NCBI GenBank assembly: GCA_027943245.1
Contig: JANDJZ010001746.1
Span: 369,264-433,263 of the forward strand
Direction: 5' to 3'
Length of the DNA stretch: 64,000 nt
From: Acanthamoeba sp. SK_2022b
Taxonomy: Eukaryota; Discosea; Longamoebia; Acanthamoebidae
Under the pieces are notes generated by a model. That model had not been told where the DNA came from, ran no database searches, and saw nothing but the letters and a program-made list of their open reading frames with translations. Position numbers and translations under genes: made by a program. Of this stretch, positions 36,711-45,542 are shown piece by piece; position 1 is the stretch's first letter; every line of letters begins with the position of its first letter.

Positions 36711-38180
36711 CTAGTCGCTCCAGCGGTTCACCTGATGGCTCAGCGCCAGATACACGCTTTTCTGCTGCATGTAGGCCTTGATGCCGTTCAGGCCCTTTTC
36801 GCGGCCCAGCCCGCTTTCCTTGAAACCGCCGAACGGCGTGGAAATCGAGAACGTTTTGTAGGTATTGACCCAGACGGTGCCGGTTTCCAGCCGCTCCGCC
36901 AGCGCCATCGCGCGAGGGAAGTCGCGGCTCCAGATGCCGGCCGCCAGGCCGTACACCGAGTCATTGGCCTGTTCGATCAGCTGTTGCTCATCGTCAAACG
37001 GCAGCGCCACCAGCACCGGGCCGAAGATCTCTTCCTGGCAGACGCGGGCGTCGTTGTTCAAGCCTTCAATAATGGTCGGCAGGTAATAGCTACCGCTCGC
37101 CAGTTGCGGATCGGCCGGTGCTTCGCCGCCGATGATCACCCGGCCGCCCTCCTGCCGCGCCAGCGCCACGTAGTCCGCAACGCTTTGCCGATGTTTGGCG
37201 CTGATCAGCGGGCCGAGATGCACGCCCGGCACCAGCGGGTTGCCGATGCGCAGCCCCGCCGTCAGTTCGGTCAAACGCGCCAGCAGCGGCTGATACAGCG
37301 AACGATGCACGAACAGCCGCGAACCGGCGATGCACGCCTGGCCGGCGGAGCTGAAAATGCCGTAGCAGATGCCGCGCGCCGCCTGCTCCAGATCGGCGTC
37401 CTCCAGCACGATGGTCGGCGATTTGCCGCCCAATTCCAGCGAAGTGGGGATCAGCTTGTCGGCGGCGATGTGCGCCAAATGGCGCCCGGTGCTGGTCCCG
37501 CCGGTAAAGGAGATCTTTTTCACCAGCGGATGGCGCGCCAACGCCTCGCCGATCACCGAACCTTTGCCCGGCAACACGCTGAGCAGCCCGGCCGGCAGGC
37601 CCGCCTGTTCGAACAGCTCGGCCAGCTTCAGCGCCATTAGCGGCGTGGCTTCGGCCGGTTTGAGCACCACCGCGTTGCCCGCCGCCAGCGCCGGCGCCAC
37701 CTTCTGCATTTCGCTGGCGATCGGCGAGTTCCACGGCGTAATGGCGGCGATCACCCCCATCGGTTGATACTGGCTTATCGTCATCACCTCGGCGCTGCGC
37801 GGGGTCGGCAGTTCGCCTTCCAACACCTCGCAGGCGGCCGCGAAGTAGCGCGCGGTCGCCGCCGCGCTGACCACCAGCCCGCGGGTTTCCGCCAGCGGCT
37901 TGCCGTTGTCGCGGGTCTGCAGCTCGGCCAACTGTTCCTGCTGCGCCAGAATCAGGTTGCTGACGCGGTAGAGGATCGAGGCGCGTTGGTGCGGCACCAG
38001 CCCACGCCATTCCGGCGCGCGCCAGGCGCGTTCCGCTGCTTCCACCGCCTCGTTCACGTCCTCGACGTTCGCGGCACGCAGCCGCGCGTTGACGCTGCCG
38101 TCGGCCGGGAATACCGAAGCCATCTCTTCGCCACGCCCTTCACGCCAGCGCCCGGCGACAAAAATATTCAATCGTTCCAT
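36711..38180 (-). CDS. NAD(P)-dependent aldehyde dehydrogenase
   Basis: A 489-residue aldehyde dehydrogenase. It has the cofactor motif FTGGTSTGR, the catalytic Glu in LELGGKSP and the Cys in SAGQACIAGSR. It oxidises an aldehyde to an acid; the natural substrate is unknown. ATG 38180 is chosen because the sequence upstream in frame is not conserved and AGGAG precedes it. The gene lies 16 bases after the aspartate-dehydrogenase-like gene and may oxidise the aldehyde made by the ThDP enzyme. Confidence 0.87.
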   Translation of the reverse strand: MERLNIFVAGRWREGRGEEMASVFPADGSVNARLRAANVEDVNEAVEAAERAWRAPEWRGLVPHQRASILYRVSNLILAQQEQLAELQTRDNGKPLAETRGLVVSAAATARYFAAACEVLEGELPTPRSAEVMTISQYQPMGVIAAITPWNSPIASEMQKVAPALAAGNAVVLKPAEATPLMALKLAELFEQAGLPAGLLSVLPGKGSVIGEALARHPLVKKISFTGGTSTGRHLAHIAADKLIPTSLELGGKSPTIVLEDADLEQAARGICYGIFSSAGQACIAGSRLFVHRSLYQPLLARLTELTAGLRIGNPLVPGVHLGPLISAKHRQSVADYVALARQEGGRVIIGGEAPADPQLASGSYYLPTIIEGLNNDARVCQEEIFGPVLVALPFDDEQQLIEQANDSVYGLAAGIWSRDFPRAMALAERLETGTVWVNTYKTFSISTPFGGFKESGLGREKGLNGIKAYMQQKSVYLALSHQVNRWSD

Positions 38181-38196
38181 GCTCCGCTCCTGCCGT

Positions 38197-38991
38197 TCAG
38201 GCAATAAAACCGCCGTCCACCAGACGGCGACAGGCTTGTACCGCGCTCAGCGCCGCCAGGGTTGATGTTTTGGGATTGCTCGCCAGCGGGGTGCCGCTCA
38301 GCTCGATGTGAAATTCGCCAAAGTCGCCGCACACCTGCAGACGATGGGTATTGCGCCGGGTGGCGGGATCGACCTGCAGGCGTACCCGGGTGGCGTCCAT
38401 CCCCAGGCCGTTGAGCGCAATGGTGGCCGCCACGTTGGCATTGGCCGGGAACAAACGCGCCGCTTCGCGCGCCGACCCTTCAAAAAATACCTGCGCTTCG
38501 CTCACCGCATTGAGGTCGATCAGCTGCTCCGCCGGGCTGCCGCGCCAGCTGGCCGGGCTTTTGCTGGCCTGATAGGTCACGCTCTCCAGCCCGCCTTCGC
38601 GCGCCGACGCCAGCCCATCCATCCCCGCCACCGCACCGGACAACACGATCAACTGCCCGTGATAGCGGCGGCAAACCTGCTGCAGCCGCTGTTGCAATGC
38701 GGCGTCCGCCAGCGCGCCGGTCGAGATCAGCGCCAGCGGCCAACCGCGCTGCAGAACCGCTTCGCCGAACTCCGCCACCGCCTGCTGGCTGGCGCACTCC
38801 AGCACCAGATCCGGCCGCTGCAAACACTGCTCGGGATGGGTCAACGCCTGCACCCGCCCGCCAAAGGCCTCGGCGATCGCCGCATGATGAGCCGCGCGCG
38901 CCAGGATCCAACCGACCTCCACGCCTTCCGGCAAACGGGCGATCACTTCCTTCGCCATCGCGCCGTAGCCAATCATCATGATCTTCTTCAT
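38197..38991 (-). CDS. Aspartate dehydrogenase-like protein (NadX/DUF108)
   Basis: A 264-residue protein with an N-terminal Rossmann motif (MIGYGAMA, residues 6-13) and the C-terminal family blocks NVAATIALNGLG and SNPKTSTLAAL of L-aspartate dehydrogenases. The family converts L-aspartate and NAD(P) to iminoaspartate, or the reverse. No NAD synthesis genes are near. It lies inside a ring-cleavage gene group, so its physiological substrate may be an amino acid or imine formed in that pathway. From memory, not checked, a similar set with this gene exists in Pseudomonas aeruginosa. Confidence 0.82.
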   Translation of the reverse strand: MKKIMMIGYGAMAKEVIARLPEGVEVGWILARAAHHAAIAEAFGGRVQALTHPEQCLQRPDLVLECASQQAVAEFGEAVLQRGWPLALISTGALADAALQQRLQQVCRRYHGQLIVLSGAVAGMDGLASAREGGLESVTYQASKSPASWRGSPAEQLIDLNAVSEAQVFFEGSAREAARLFPANANVAATIALNGLGMDATRVRLQVDPATRRNTHRLQVCGDFGEFHIELSGTPLASNPKTSTLAALSAVQACRRLVDGGFIA

Positions 38992-39006
38992 CTTTATCGG
39001 CCCCTG

Positions 39007-39801
39007 CTACACATGGCGGTTAAAGCCGCCGGATACGTCCAGCGCCGCGCCGGTGGTAAAGGAAGCCAGCGGCGAAGCGAGGAACAGCAGCGCCTGCGCC
39101 GGCTCCTGCGGCTTGCCGAGGCGCTTCATCGGGATGCCGCGGCGTTCGGCGATCGCCGCCGTCCACTGCTCCCAGCTTTGATCTTTATCGCTGCGCTCGT
39201 CGAAACGGCGGCGCCATTGGCCCGACTCCACCATCCCCAGCAAGATCGAGTTAACGCGAATGCCTTTGCCCACCAGCTCTTTCGACAGCGTCAGCGTCAT
39301 GTTGAGCAGCGCGGCGCGCGCCGCCGAGGTGGCGATCATGTGTTCTTCCGGCTGCAGCGCCAGCAGCGAGTTCACGCAGGTGATCGACGCGATCGTCGAC
39401 CGTTCCAGCGCCGGTAAGAACGCCTGCACCGGGTTGATCACGCCGAACAGCTTCAGCTCGGCCTCATGCAGCCAGGCTTCGCGCGGCGTTTGGTCAAAAT
39501 GGGCGACGAAGCCCTGACCGGCGTTGTTGATCAGCAGATCCACGCCGCCGAAATGCGCCGTCACCTGGTCAGCGAACTGCGCCACCTGCTGCGCGTCCAG
39601 TACGTCGCAGCGCAGCGCCAGGATCTCCGCCTGCGGAAACTCCGCACGCAGGCTGGCTGCTGCGCCGGCCAGTTTGTCCGGATCGCGGCCGCAGAACGCC
39701 ACCTTCGCTCCTTCGGCCAGCAGCAGTTTCAGGGTTTCGAAACCGATGCCCGACGAGCCGCCGGTTACCACCGCCACCCGATTCTCAAGCTGAAAATTCA
39801 T
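39007..39801 (-). CDS. Short-chain dehydrogenase/reductase
   Basis: A 264-residue SDR oxidoreductase with the cofactor motif TGGSSGIG near residue 13 and NNAG near 85. The place of the usual catalytic Tyr looks altered: the expected Y-x-x-x-K region reads EEHMIATSAARAALLN, without a clear Tyr or Lys, so activity may differ from standard SDRs. It overlaps the hydrolase stop by 4 bases (ATGA), so the two genes are translationally coupled. Confidence 0.8.
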   Translation of the reverse strand: MNFQLENRVAVVTGGSSGIGFETLKLLLAEGAKVAFCGRDPDKLAGAAASLRAEFPQAEILALRCDVLDAQQVAQFADQVTAHFGGVDLLINNAGQGFVAHFDQTPREAWLHEAELKLFGVINPVQAFLPALERSTIASITCVNSLLALQPEEHMIATSAARAALLNMTLTLSKELVGKGIRVNSILLGMVESGQWRRRFDERSDKDQSWEQWTAAIAERRGIPMKRLGKPQEPAQALLFLASPLASFTTGAALDVSGGFNRHV

Positions 39802-40616
39802 CGTTGGATTGCTCCCGTAAAGTCCCGCAGATAGCGGTTGAAACACGCCGGCGCGTCGAGGTAGCTGGCATGGCCGGCGGCGGCGATCAAACGCAGCGTC
39901 GCGTCCTGCTCACGCGCCAGCTCGGCCGCCTTCTCCGGCGGCGTAATGCGATCCTGTTCACCGCACCAGACTTCCAGAGGGCCGCGATAGCGCGCCAGAT
40001 AGCGGCCGATATCGTCGTTGGCCAGCATCCAGGCGGCGCTCAGAAAACCGTCGGGATCGAGCTGCTGCATGCCGTTGCGCACCCAGGCGATATCCTGCGG
40101 ATCCGCCCCTTCACGCAGCAAGGCCGCCGCCCGCTGCTCGCCATAGCCCACCGGCCCCAGCGTCTCTATCATCTGTTGGCGCTGGCCGTACACCTGCCGA
40201 CGTTTTTCCTCCGGCGCCGTGGCATAGCCCTGCGCCGGATCCGCCAACACCAATCCACATAACCCGTCCGGATAGCCGGCGGCATAGGCGCTGCCGATCA
40301 GCGCCCCCAGCGAATGGCCGACGATCAGCGGCTGCGCCAGCTGCAGCTCATCAATCAGCGCCGCCAACGCCGCCGCATAACCGGCGGCATCGGCCTGAGG
40401 ATCCGCCAACGGCAGGCTACCGCCGTAGCCCGGCGCATCCCACGCCAACAGACGGTGGCCGTCCGTCAGGCCGCTATCGTTGAGCTGCTTGATCCACGAG
40501 GCCGATCCGGAGCTGATGCCGTGCAGCAATACCACCGGCCGCCCCTGCCCGGCCTCGCGCCAGCTCAGGGTATACGCCCCGCAGCGCGCCCGTTGGCGTT
40601 GCGCCAGGCCGTTCAT
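39798..40616 (-). CDS. Alpha/beta hydrolase (possible ring-cleavage product hydrolase)
   Basis: A 272-residue alpha/beta hydrolase. The nucleophile elbow GHSLGAL has S102, the oxyanion region is HGISSGS, and the C-terminal AGHASYLDAP supplies the His; D-R-I-T-P holds the likely Asp. In meta-cleavage pathways such enzymes split the C-C bond of the ring-opened product. That role fits the extradiol dioxygenase in the same operon but is not proved. ATG 40616 overlaps the cupin stop as ATGA. Confidence 0.85.
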   Translation of the reverse strand: MNGLAQRQRARCGAYTLSWREAGQGRPVVLLHGISSGSASWIKQLNDSGLTDGHRLLAWDAPGYGGSLPLADPQADAAGYAAALAALIDELQLAQPLIVGHSLGALIGSAYAAGYPDGLCGLVLADPAQGYATAPEEKRRQVYGQRQQMIETLGPVGYGEQRAAALLREGADPQDIAWVRNGMQQLDPDGFLSAAWMLANDDIGRYLARYRGPLEVWCGEQDRITPPEKAAELAREQDATLRLIAAAGHASYLDAPACFNRYLRDFTGAIQR

Positions 40617-41140
40617 CAGTTGCGCTTCACTTTGGACAGCGGGTGATCCGCCGGATAGGTCGGGATCTCCGGCTTGGCGGTGCCGAGCATCACGCACATC
40701 AGCGCCTCTTCCTCGCCGTGGTTGAACAGGCCGCGATACACCCCCGCCGGCACCGAGATCAGATCGCGCTCTTTCAGCCTGGTTTCGTAATACTCTTCCC
40801 CATCCTGAATCATCAGCGTGATGCTGCCTTTCAGCATGAAGAACACTTCTTCCACGTCGTCGTGCAGGTGCAGCGGGCCCTCGCACTTCGACGGCAGCAC
40901 CATGGTGGAGAAGGTGAAATTGCCCGCCGGAATGGTGTTGGCGTCGCTGGCCACGCCGGTAGCGCCGGTACCGATGTAGCGCATCTGCGCACGGCGGTAT
41001 TTCGGGTCAAAGTCGGCCTGGAACTTCAGCGCGTTCCAGTCGTATTTACGGCCTTCGAAACGGGCGATGCGCGACTCCACCCAATTTTCCATCGACAGAT
41101 CCTGCGGCTTGACGCCGGCTTTGTTCTCAACCTGAGACAT
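40616..41140 (-). CDS. Cupin-domain protein
   Basis: A 174-residue protein with one cupin barrel. The metal ligands of motif 1 are H91, H93 and E97 in HLHDDVEEVF. The second motif after about residue 125 (SVPAGVYRGLFNHG) gives a possible fourth ligand. Cupins of this size can be isomerases, dioxygenases or binding proteins, so I do not assign a reaction. It is translationally coupled to the hydrolase gene. Confidence 0.82.
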   Translation of the reverse strand: MSQVENKAGVKPQDLSMENWVESRIARFEGRKYDWNALKFQADFDPKYRRAQMRYIGTGATGVASDANTIPAGNFTFSTMVLPSKCEGPLHLHDDVEEVFFMLKGSITLMIQDGEEYYETRLKERDLISVPAGVYRGLFNHGEEEALMCVMLGTAKPEIPTYPADHPLSKVKRN

Positions 41141-41172
41141 GTTGTCACTCCTCTGTTGAATCGATTGATTAA

Positions 41173-42429
41173 TCAGTACTTTCTCAGTAACGGCAGCAGA
41201 ATGAGGCAGCCGACGAAAGCCATCACCACCAGGAACAGCAGGCCGTTATCCATATTGCCGGTGGCGGCGATCAACGCCCCCATCAGCACCGGCGCCAGCG
41301 CGCCGGCAAAATTGCCCAACCCGTTGAAGATACCGCCGGCGGTAGCGCTGACCATGCTGCTGGTCGTCTTCGCCAACAGCGCGAAAATATTCGGCGCGCC
41401 GGCGCCCCACATAAAGGTGCTGAAGGCCATGGCGGCGATCACGCTGTAGGTGCCCTGCAGGTGCAGCACCACCGCCAGACCGAGGCCGGCACCGCACAGC
41501 GACAGGAAGCAGGCCAGCGCGCGCCGATCCAGCTTGTCCGACAGCCAGGCGCCCAGCACTTCGCCGAGCAGCATGGCGATGAACGGCAGCGAAGAGAGAT
41601 AACCGGCATGCTCCAGATGAATGCCTTTCCCCTTGATCAGGTAGCTCGGCAACCAGCCGTTCATGCCCCACAGGTAGGTCAGGAAGGCGATGTTGAACAG
41701 GCAGATCATCCAAAAGTGCGGGCTGCGCAGCAGCTCGCGGCGATGCTGTTGGCGTTCCGACACCGCCGGCTTGGTCGCCGCCGCCGGGCGCGCGACGTTC
41801 AGGTGGCGCATGCCGAACAGCACCAGCAACATCACCGGCAACGTCAGAAACGCCATAAAGAAGAAGGTGGCCTGCCAGTCGAAGGTATTGAGGATGTACA
41901 GGGTGACCGGGAAGCCAAGCGCGGCGCCCAGCGGCGTGCCGAGCAGCCACAGCATGGTGGCGCGCGCCTGCAGCTGCGGCGGGAAGGCCTGACGAATAAT
42001 GGCGTAGGCCATCGGCAGCAGCGGCCCTTCGGCGATACCGAGCAGAATGCGCAGCGTCATCATGGCGTGATAGGAACGCACCATCCCCATCAACACCATC
42101 AGCACGCCCCACACCACCATCATGCCAATCAATACCTTGACCGGATTAAGCCGATCGCCGATGCCGCTGAGCAGCATCGAGGAAATGCCGTAGGAGAACA
42201 GAAACGCGCTCATCAGCAAGCCCAGCCGCGCCGGATCAAAACCGATCCCTAACGCCTGCTGGAACTCGCTATCGGAAAACAGCGCCGCGATGCTGATCTT
42301 GTCGAAAAACGCCAACAGCACGCAGGCAAACAGCGCGATCGGCACCGACCAGCGCACCCGCTGCTGCGGATTTTCGGCAACGGCTTCCCCCGCCCGTCCA
42401 GCGCGGGCGTCAATGTCTTGCGTAGTCAT
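41173..42429 (-). CDS. MFS transporter (ACS family)
   Basis: A 418-residue transporter with 12 predicted helices, including FDKISIAALF in helix 1 and GIGDRLNPVKVLIG in the loop between helices 2 and 3. The branch carries organic anions such as phthalate, glucarate and hydroxy-aromatic acids. ATG 42429 is used; the 33 codons upstream in frame are not transporter-like. Inside the operon it is the likely importer of the pathway substrate. Confidence 0.85.
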   Translation of the reverse strand: MTTQDIDARAGRAGEAVAENPQQRVRWSVPIALFACVLLAFFDKISIAALFSDSEFQQALGIGFDPARLGLLMSAFLFSYGISSMLLSGIGDRLNPVKVLIGMMVVWGVLMVLMGMVRSYHAMMTLRILLGIAEGPLLPMAYAIIRQAFPPQLQARATMLWLLGTPLGAALGFPVTLYILNTFDWQATFFFMAFLTLPVMLLVLFGMRHLNVARPAAATKPAVSERQQHRRELLRSPHFWMICLFNIAFLTYLWGMNGWLPSYLIKGKGIHLEHAGYLSSLPFIAMLLGEVLGAWLSDKLDRRALACFLSLCGAGLGLAVVLHLQGTYSVIAAMAFSTFMWGAGAPNIFALLAKTTSSMVSATAGGIFNGLGNFAGALAPVLMGALIAATGNMDNGLLFLVVMAFVGCLILLPLLRKY

Positions 42430-42452
42430 AAAACGCTCCCGAGGTTCGGGCG

Positions 42453-43664
42453 TTATTTCAACGCCATCAAAGAAAACTCCGCATCCGCCAACTGCTGCGG
42501 ATCCAGCACCCGGCCGCTCGCCAACCAACGCTTGCCGAGCTTGATGGTGCGCGCGTCGTTGAACGCCACCATCTGCACCAGCTGCCGATCGGCGTTCAGC
42601 GTGAAGAACACCTGCGACTGCGGCGTGCGGCGCACCACATGGTGCACGCCGCCACTCGGCACGCCGAGGATCTGGATATTAGCGTCGTATTGATCCGACC
42701 AAAGCCAGGCCACGTCGTCATACGGGGCGGCGAAGGCGTCGAGCATCGCACAGGCGGTGCTGATGGCCTGATTTTGTGCGTAGGCCCAGGACTGCAGGCA
42801 CAGGCCAAGCGTCGGGTGGCGCGCCACATCGCCGGCGGCGAAGATCGCCGGATGGCTGGTGCGCCCCTGGCCGTCGACCACGATGCCGGAGTCGATCGCC
42901 AGCCCGGCGCTGCGCGCCAGTTCGAGATTCAGCTCGACGCCGATCCCCACCACCACCAGATCGAAGGCCTGCGGATCGCTGACTTCGCTGCCGATCCAGG
43001 CGGTGCCGTCGCGATCTTCCAGCGAGATCTCGCCGCAGCCGCACAGCACCGTGACGCCCTGCTGGCGATGCAGTTCGAGCAACGCCTGTGAGACGTCGGC
43101 GCCGACGCTGCGCATGCACAGCGCAGGCTGGCGTTCAAACACCGTCACCTCGGCGCCGAGACGGCGCGCGGAAGCGGCGATCTCCAGCCCGATCCAACCG
43201 CCGCCGACGATCGCCAGGCGACGGCAGCCCTGCAGGCCCTGCCGCAACCGGGCCGCATCGTCCCAGGAACGCAGCGTCATCACGCGCGGGTGCTGCGCCC
43301 AGGCGGCGCTCGGCACACGCGGCCGCCCGCCGGTGGCGATCAGCAACTGCTCGAACTGCAGCCGTTGCCCGTCGCTGAGCGTGACGATTTGCTGTTCTGC
43401 ATCGATGGACTCGGCGCGCAGCGGGCGACGCCAGTCGATATTCAGCTCCGCCACCGCCTGTTCGCTGAACAGCCGGCTGAGGGGAGCCGCGGCATCCAGC
43501 AGCGCCGCTTTCGACAGCGGCGGCCGCTCGTAGAAATCGTAGGGTTCGTCGCTGACAACCGTCAGCCGGCCGCTGTAACCGCGATCGCGCAGCGTCTTGG
43601 CCGCCCAGCCGCCGGCCTGGCCGCCGCCGACGATGACGATGCCCGCGTGTTCCGGCCGGTTCAT
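42453..43664 (-). CDS. FAD-dependent ferredoxin reductase
   Basis: A 403-residue flavoprotein of the aromatic-dioxygenase ferredoxin reductase type (HcaD, BphA4). The FAD motif is GGGQAGG near residue 13, the NADH motif is GGGWIGLEIA near 153, and the second FAD motif IFAAGDVA is near 270. It should pass electrons from NADH to the Rieske ferredoxin encoded at the start of the operon. Its start overlaps the extradiol dioxygenase stop (ATGA). Confidence 0.9.
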   Translation of the reverse strand: MNRPEHAGIVIVGGGQAGGWAAKTLRDRGYSGRLTVVSDEPYDFYERPPLSKAALLDAAAPLSRLFSEQAVAELNIDWRRPLRAESIDAEQQIVTLSDGQRLQFEQLLIATGGRPRVPSAAWAQHPRVMTLRSWDDAARLRQGLQGCRRLAIVGGGWIGLEIAASARRLGAEVTVFERQPALCMRSVGADVSQALLELHRQQGVTVLCGCGEISLEDRDGTAWIGSEVSDPQAFDLVVVGIGVELNLELARSAGLAIDSGIVVDGQGRTSHPAIFAAGDVARHPTLGLCLQSWAYAQNQAISTACAMLDAFAAPYDDVAWLWSDQYDANIQILGVPSGGVHHVVRRTPQSQVFFTLNADRQLVQMVAFNDARTIKLGKRWLASGRVLDPQQLADAEFSLMALK

Positions 43665-44602
43665 AACGCCTCCGCCTTTTTATGCTGGCGGCGCGTGTCG
43701 TGATCGATGCCGCCCTCTACCGCCCATTCGGTGAAGGAGACCAATGAATGCTCCAGCTCGCGCGGCTGCCAGTTTTCCGTCAGATAATCGTCGTTGGTGT
43801 AGTACTCGAACGCGCCGCCGGTCGGGCTGTTGACGTACCAGAAATAGGCCGAGGAGATCGGGTGGCGGCCGGGGCCGATAAAGGTGCTCCACTTCTCTTT
43901 GTTCATGGCGATGCCGCCGCCGATCACTTCGTGGATATCGCGCACGGTGAACGCCACGTGGTTCAGGCCCCGTGGGCGGTTCGGCAGCTTCAGCAGGAAC
44001 AGGTTATGGTGGCCGCCGCGCGCCTGGGTGCGCAGGAAGACGGCGCGATCGATATAGCGATCGGAAACCTGGAAATCCAACAGCTCGCGATAGAAACGCT
44101 CGGTCGCCGCCAGATCCTCAACGAAGAACACCACGTGGCCAATGTTGATCGGCTGCGCCTGCGAATAAACCGGGCTGGGTTGATCGATGCGGCGCACGTC
44201 GCCCCATTGGTTGATCGGCGTGACCGGCACCTCGACCGCCTGCTGGCGGCTGACGACGAAGCGCAGCGTCATGCCGTTGGGATCGAGGCATTCCAGCTCT
44301 TCTCCCACCTGACGGAAGCCGGGCATCAGCGCCAAACGCGGCTGCAGGCGCGCCAGATCGGCAGGCGAGGCCACGCCCCAGGTCATGCGGCGCAGGGTAG
44401 AACCGCCTTCAAACGCCGCAGGCAGCGCCGCGCTTTGCAACGGGTGCAGGACAACCCGCGCCCCGCTCAGGGTAGTGAATTCGCGCTGCGGTTCGCCCCA
44501 ATGTTGCGTGGCGGGCTGCAGGCCGAAGTCTTGCATGAATTTTTCGCAGGTTGGCAGATCTTCGACGCCAAATTCCAGTTTTTCGATTCCGATTACGCTC
44601 AT
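43661..44602 (-). CDS. Extradiol ring-cleavage dioxygenase (VOC family)
   Basis: A 313-residue two-domain type I extradiol dioxygenase. The iron ligands in the C-terminal domain are H156 (NIGHVVFFVED), H215 (GLNHVAFTV) and E266 (GGAFEYYTND). Other active-site residues are in GGHHNLFLL and SSAYFWY. It should cleave a catechol-type ring next to its two hydroxyl groups. The exact catechol cannot be told. It lies 109 bases after the IclR gene, so a second promoter for the distal genes may exist there. Confidence 0.88.
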   Translation of the reverse strand: MSVIGIEKLEFGVEDLPTCEKFMQDFGLQPATQHWGEPQREFTTLSGARVVLHPLQSAALPAAFEGGSTLRRMTWGVASPADLARLQPRLALMPGFRQVGEELECLDPNGMTLRFVVSRQQAVEVPVTPINQWGDVRRIDQPSPVYSQAQPINIGHVVFFVEDLAATERFYRELLDFQVSDRYIDRAVFLRTQARGGHHNLFLLKLPNRPRGLNHVAFTVRDIHEVIGGGIAMNKEKWSTFIGPGRHPISSAYFWYVNSPTGGAFEYYTNDDYLTENWQPRELEHSLVSFTEWAVEGGIDHDTRRQHKKAEAL

Positions 44603-44711
44603 TGTTCAGCCTCACGTTCTCGCTGCATACGGTTTTCAGGCATGAGTGAACCCCGGCCCCTGTTTGCTACGGGCCTTATCCCTGCCTGAGTAAAAGAGTC
44701 GGTCCTGTCGG

Positions 44712-45506
44712 TTAGCCGACGTTGGCCTGCGGCGGCGCGCCGAGGAAGCCGGAAATTTTCTCCGCCGCGTCGCGCACTTCCATGCGCAGCCGCTCGCGAT
44801 CCGCTTTCGGGATCTCATCGGACGGCACCATGATGCTGACCACCGCCTCGACCCGCTGCTCGCGGTTGAAGATCGGGTAGACGATCGAGGAGATGCCGTG
44901 GCGGAAGAACGATTCGCCGATCACATAGCCGCGCGCTTTGTCTTGTTGCACCATCTGCCACAGCGTTTCGCGATCCGCCGGGGTGCCCGGCGCATTGCCC
45001 GGCAGTTGCGCGTCCGGATAAAGCTGTTCGAACTCGCTGCGGGTGGCGCTGGTCAACAGCATGCGACCCAGAGAGGTTTGGTGCACCGGCAAACGGGTGC
45101 CGACGCTGACCTGATTGATCTGCGAACCGGCGGCGCTGACGCGGGCGATGTAAATAACGTCGCGCCCATCGCGGATCGCCAGATGGCTGCTGCACTGGCT
45201 GCGATCGCGCAGCTGCTCAATCACCGGCTGGCCAGCCTGCGCCACGTCCAGCGACGCGATGTATTCGAAGCCGAGGCGCAGCACCTTGATGCCGAGCGCA
45301 AAGGTGTTGGTGCGCGGATTGCGCTCCAAAAAGCCCAGGTGCTCGAGCGTCTGCACCACCCGGTAAGCGGTGGCCTTCGGCATATCGACCAGGCGATGCA
45401 ACTCGGCGAAAGTCATTTCCTTATGCTGCTCGCCAAACGCCAGCAGCAACTGCAACCCGCGATCCAGTCCCGGGATCAGATACTTACATGCTTGCTCGTC
45501 CGCCAT
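44712..45506 (-). CDS. IclR-family transcriptional regulator
   Basis: A 264-residue regulator. The N-terminal helix-turn-helix (MTFAELHRLVDMPKATAYRVVQTLEHLGFL) and the C-terminal IclR effector domain are present. Regulators of this family control many aromatic catabolic operons and bind palindromes near the promoter. It lies inside the operon, so it probably controls it in a feedback loop; the best site is the 16-bp palindrome at 48010-48025. Confidence 0.9.
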   Translation of the reverse strand: MADEQACKYLIPGLDRGLQLLLAFGEQHKEMTFAELHRLVDMPKATAYRVVQTLEHLGFLERNPRTNTFALGIKVLRLGFEYIASLDVAQAGQPVIEQLRDRSQCSSHLAIRDGRDVIYIARVSAAGSQINQVSVGTRLPVHQTSLGRMLLTSATRSEFEQLYPDAQLPGNAPGTPADRETLWQMVQQDKARGYVIGESFFRHGISSIVYPIFNREQRVEAVVSIMVPSDEIPKADRERLRMEVRDAAEKISGFLGAPPQANVG

Positions 45507-45542
45507 CTCTCGCTCCTGCGCTGTGCGCCTGCCCTGCGGGCC

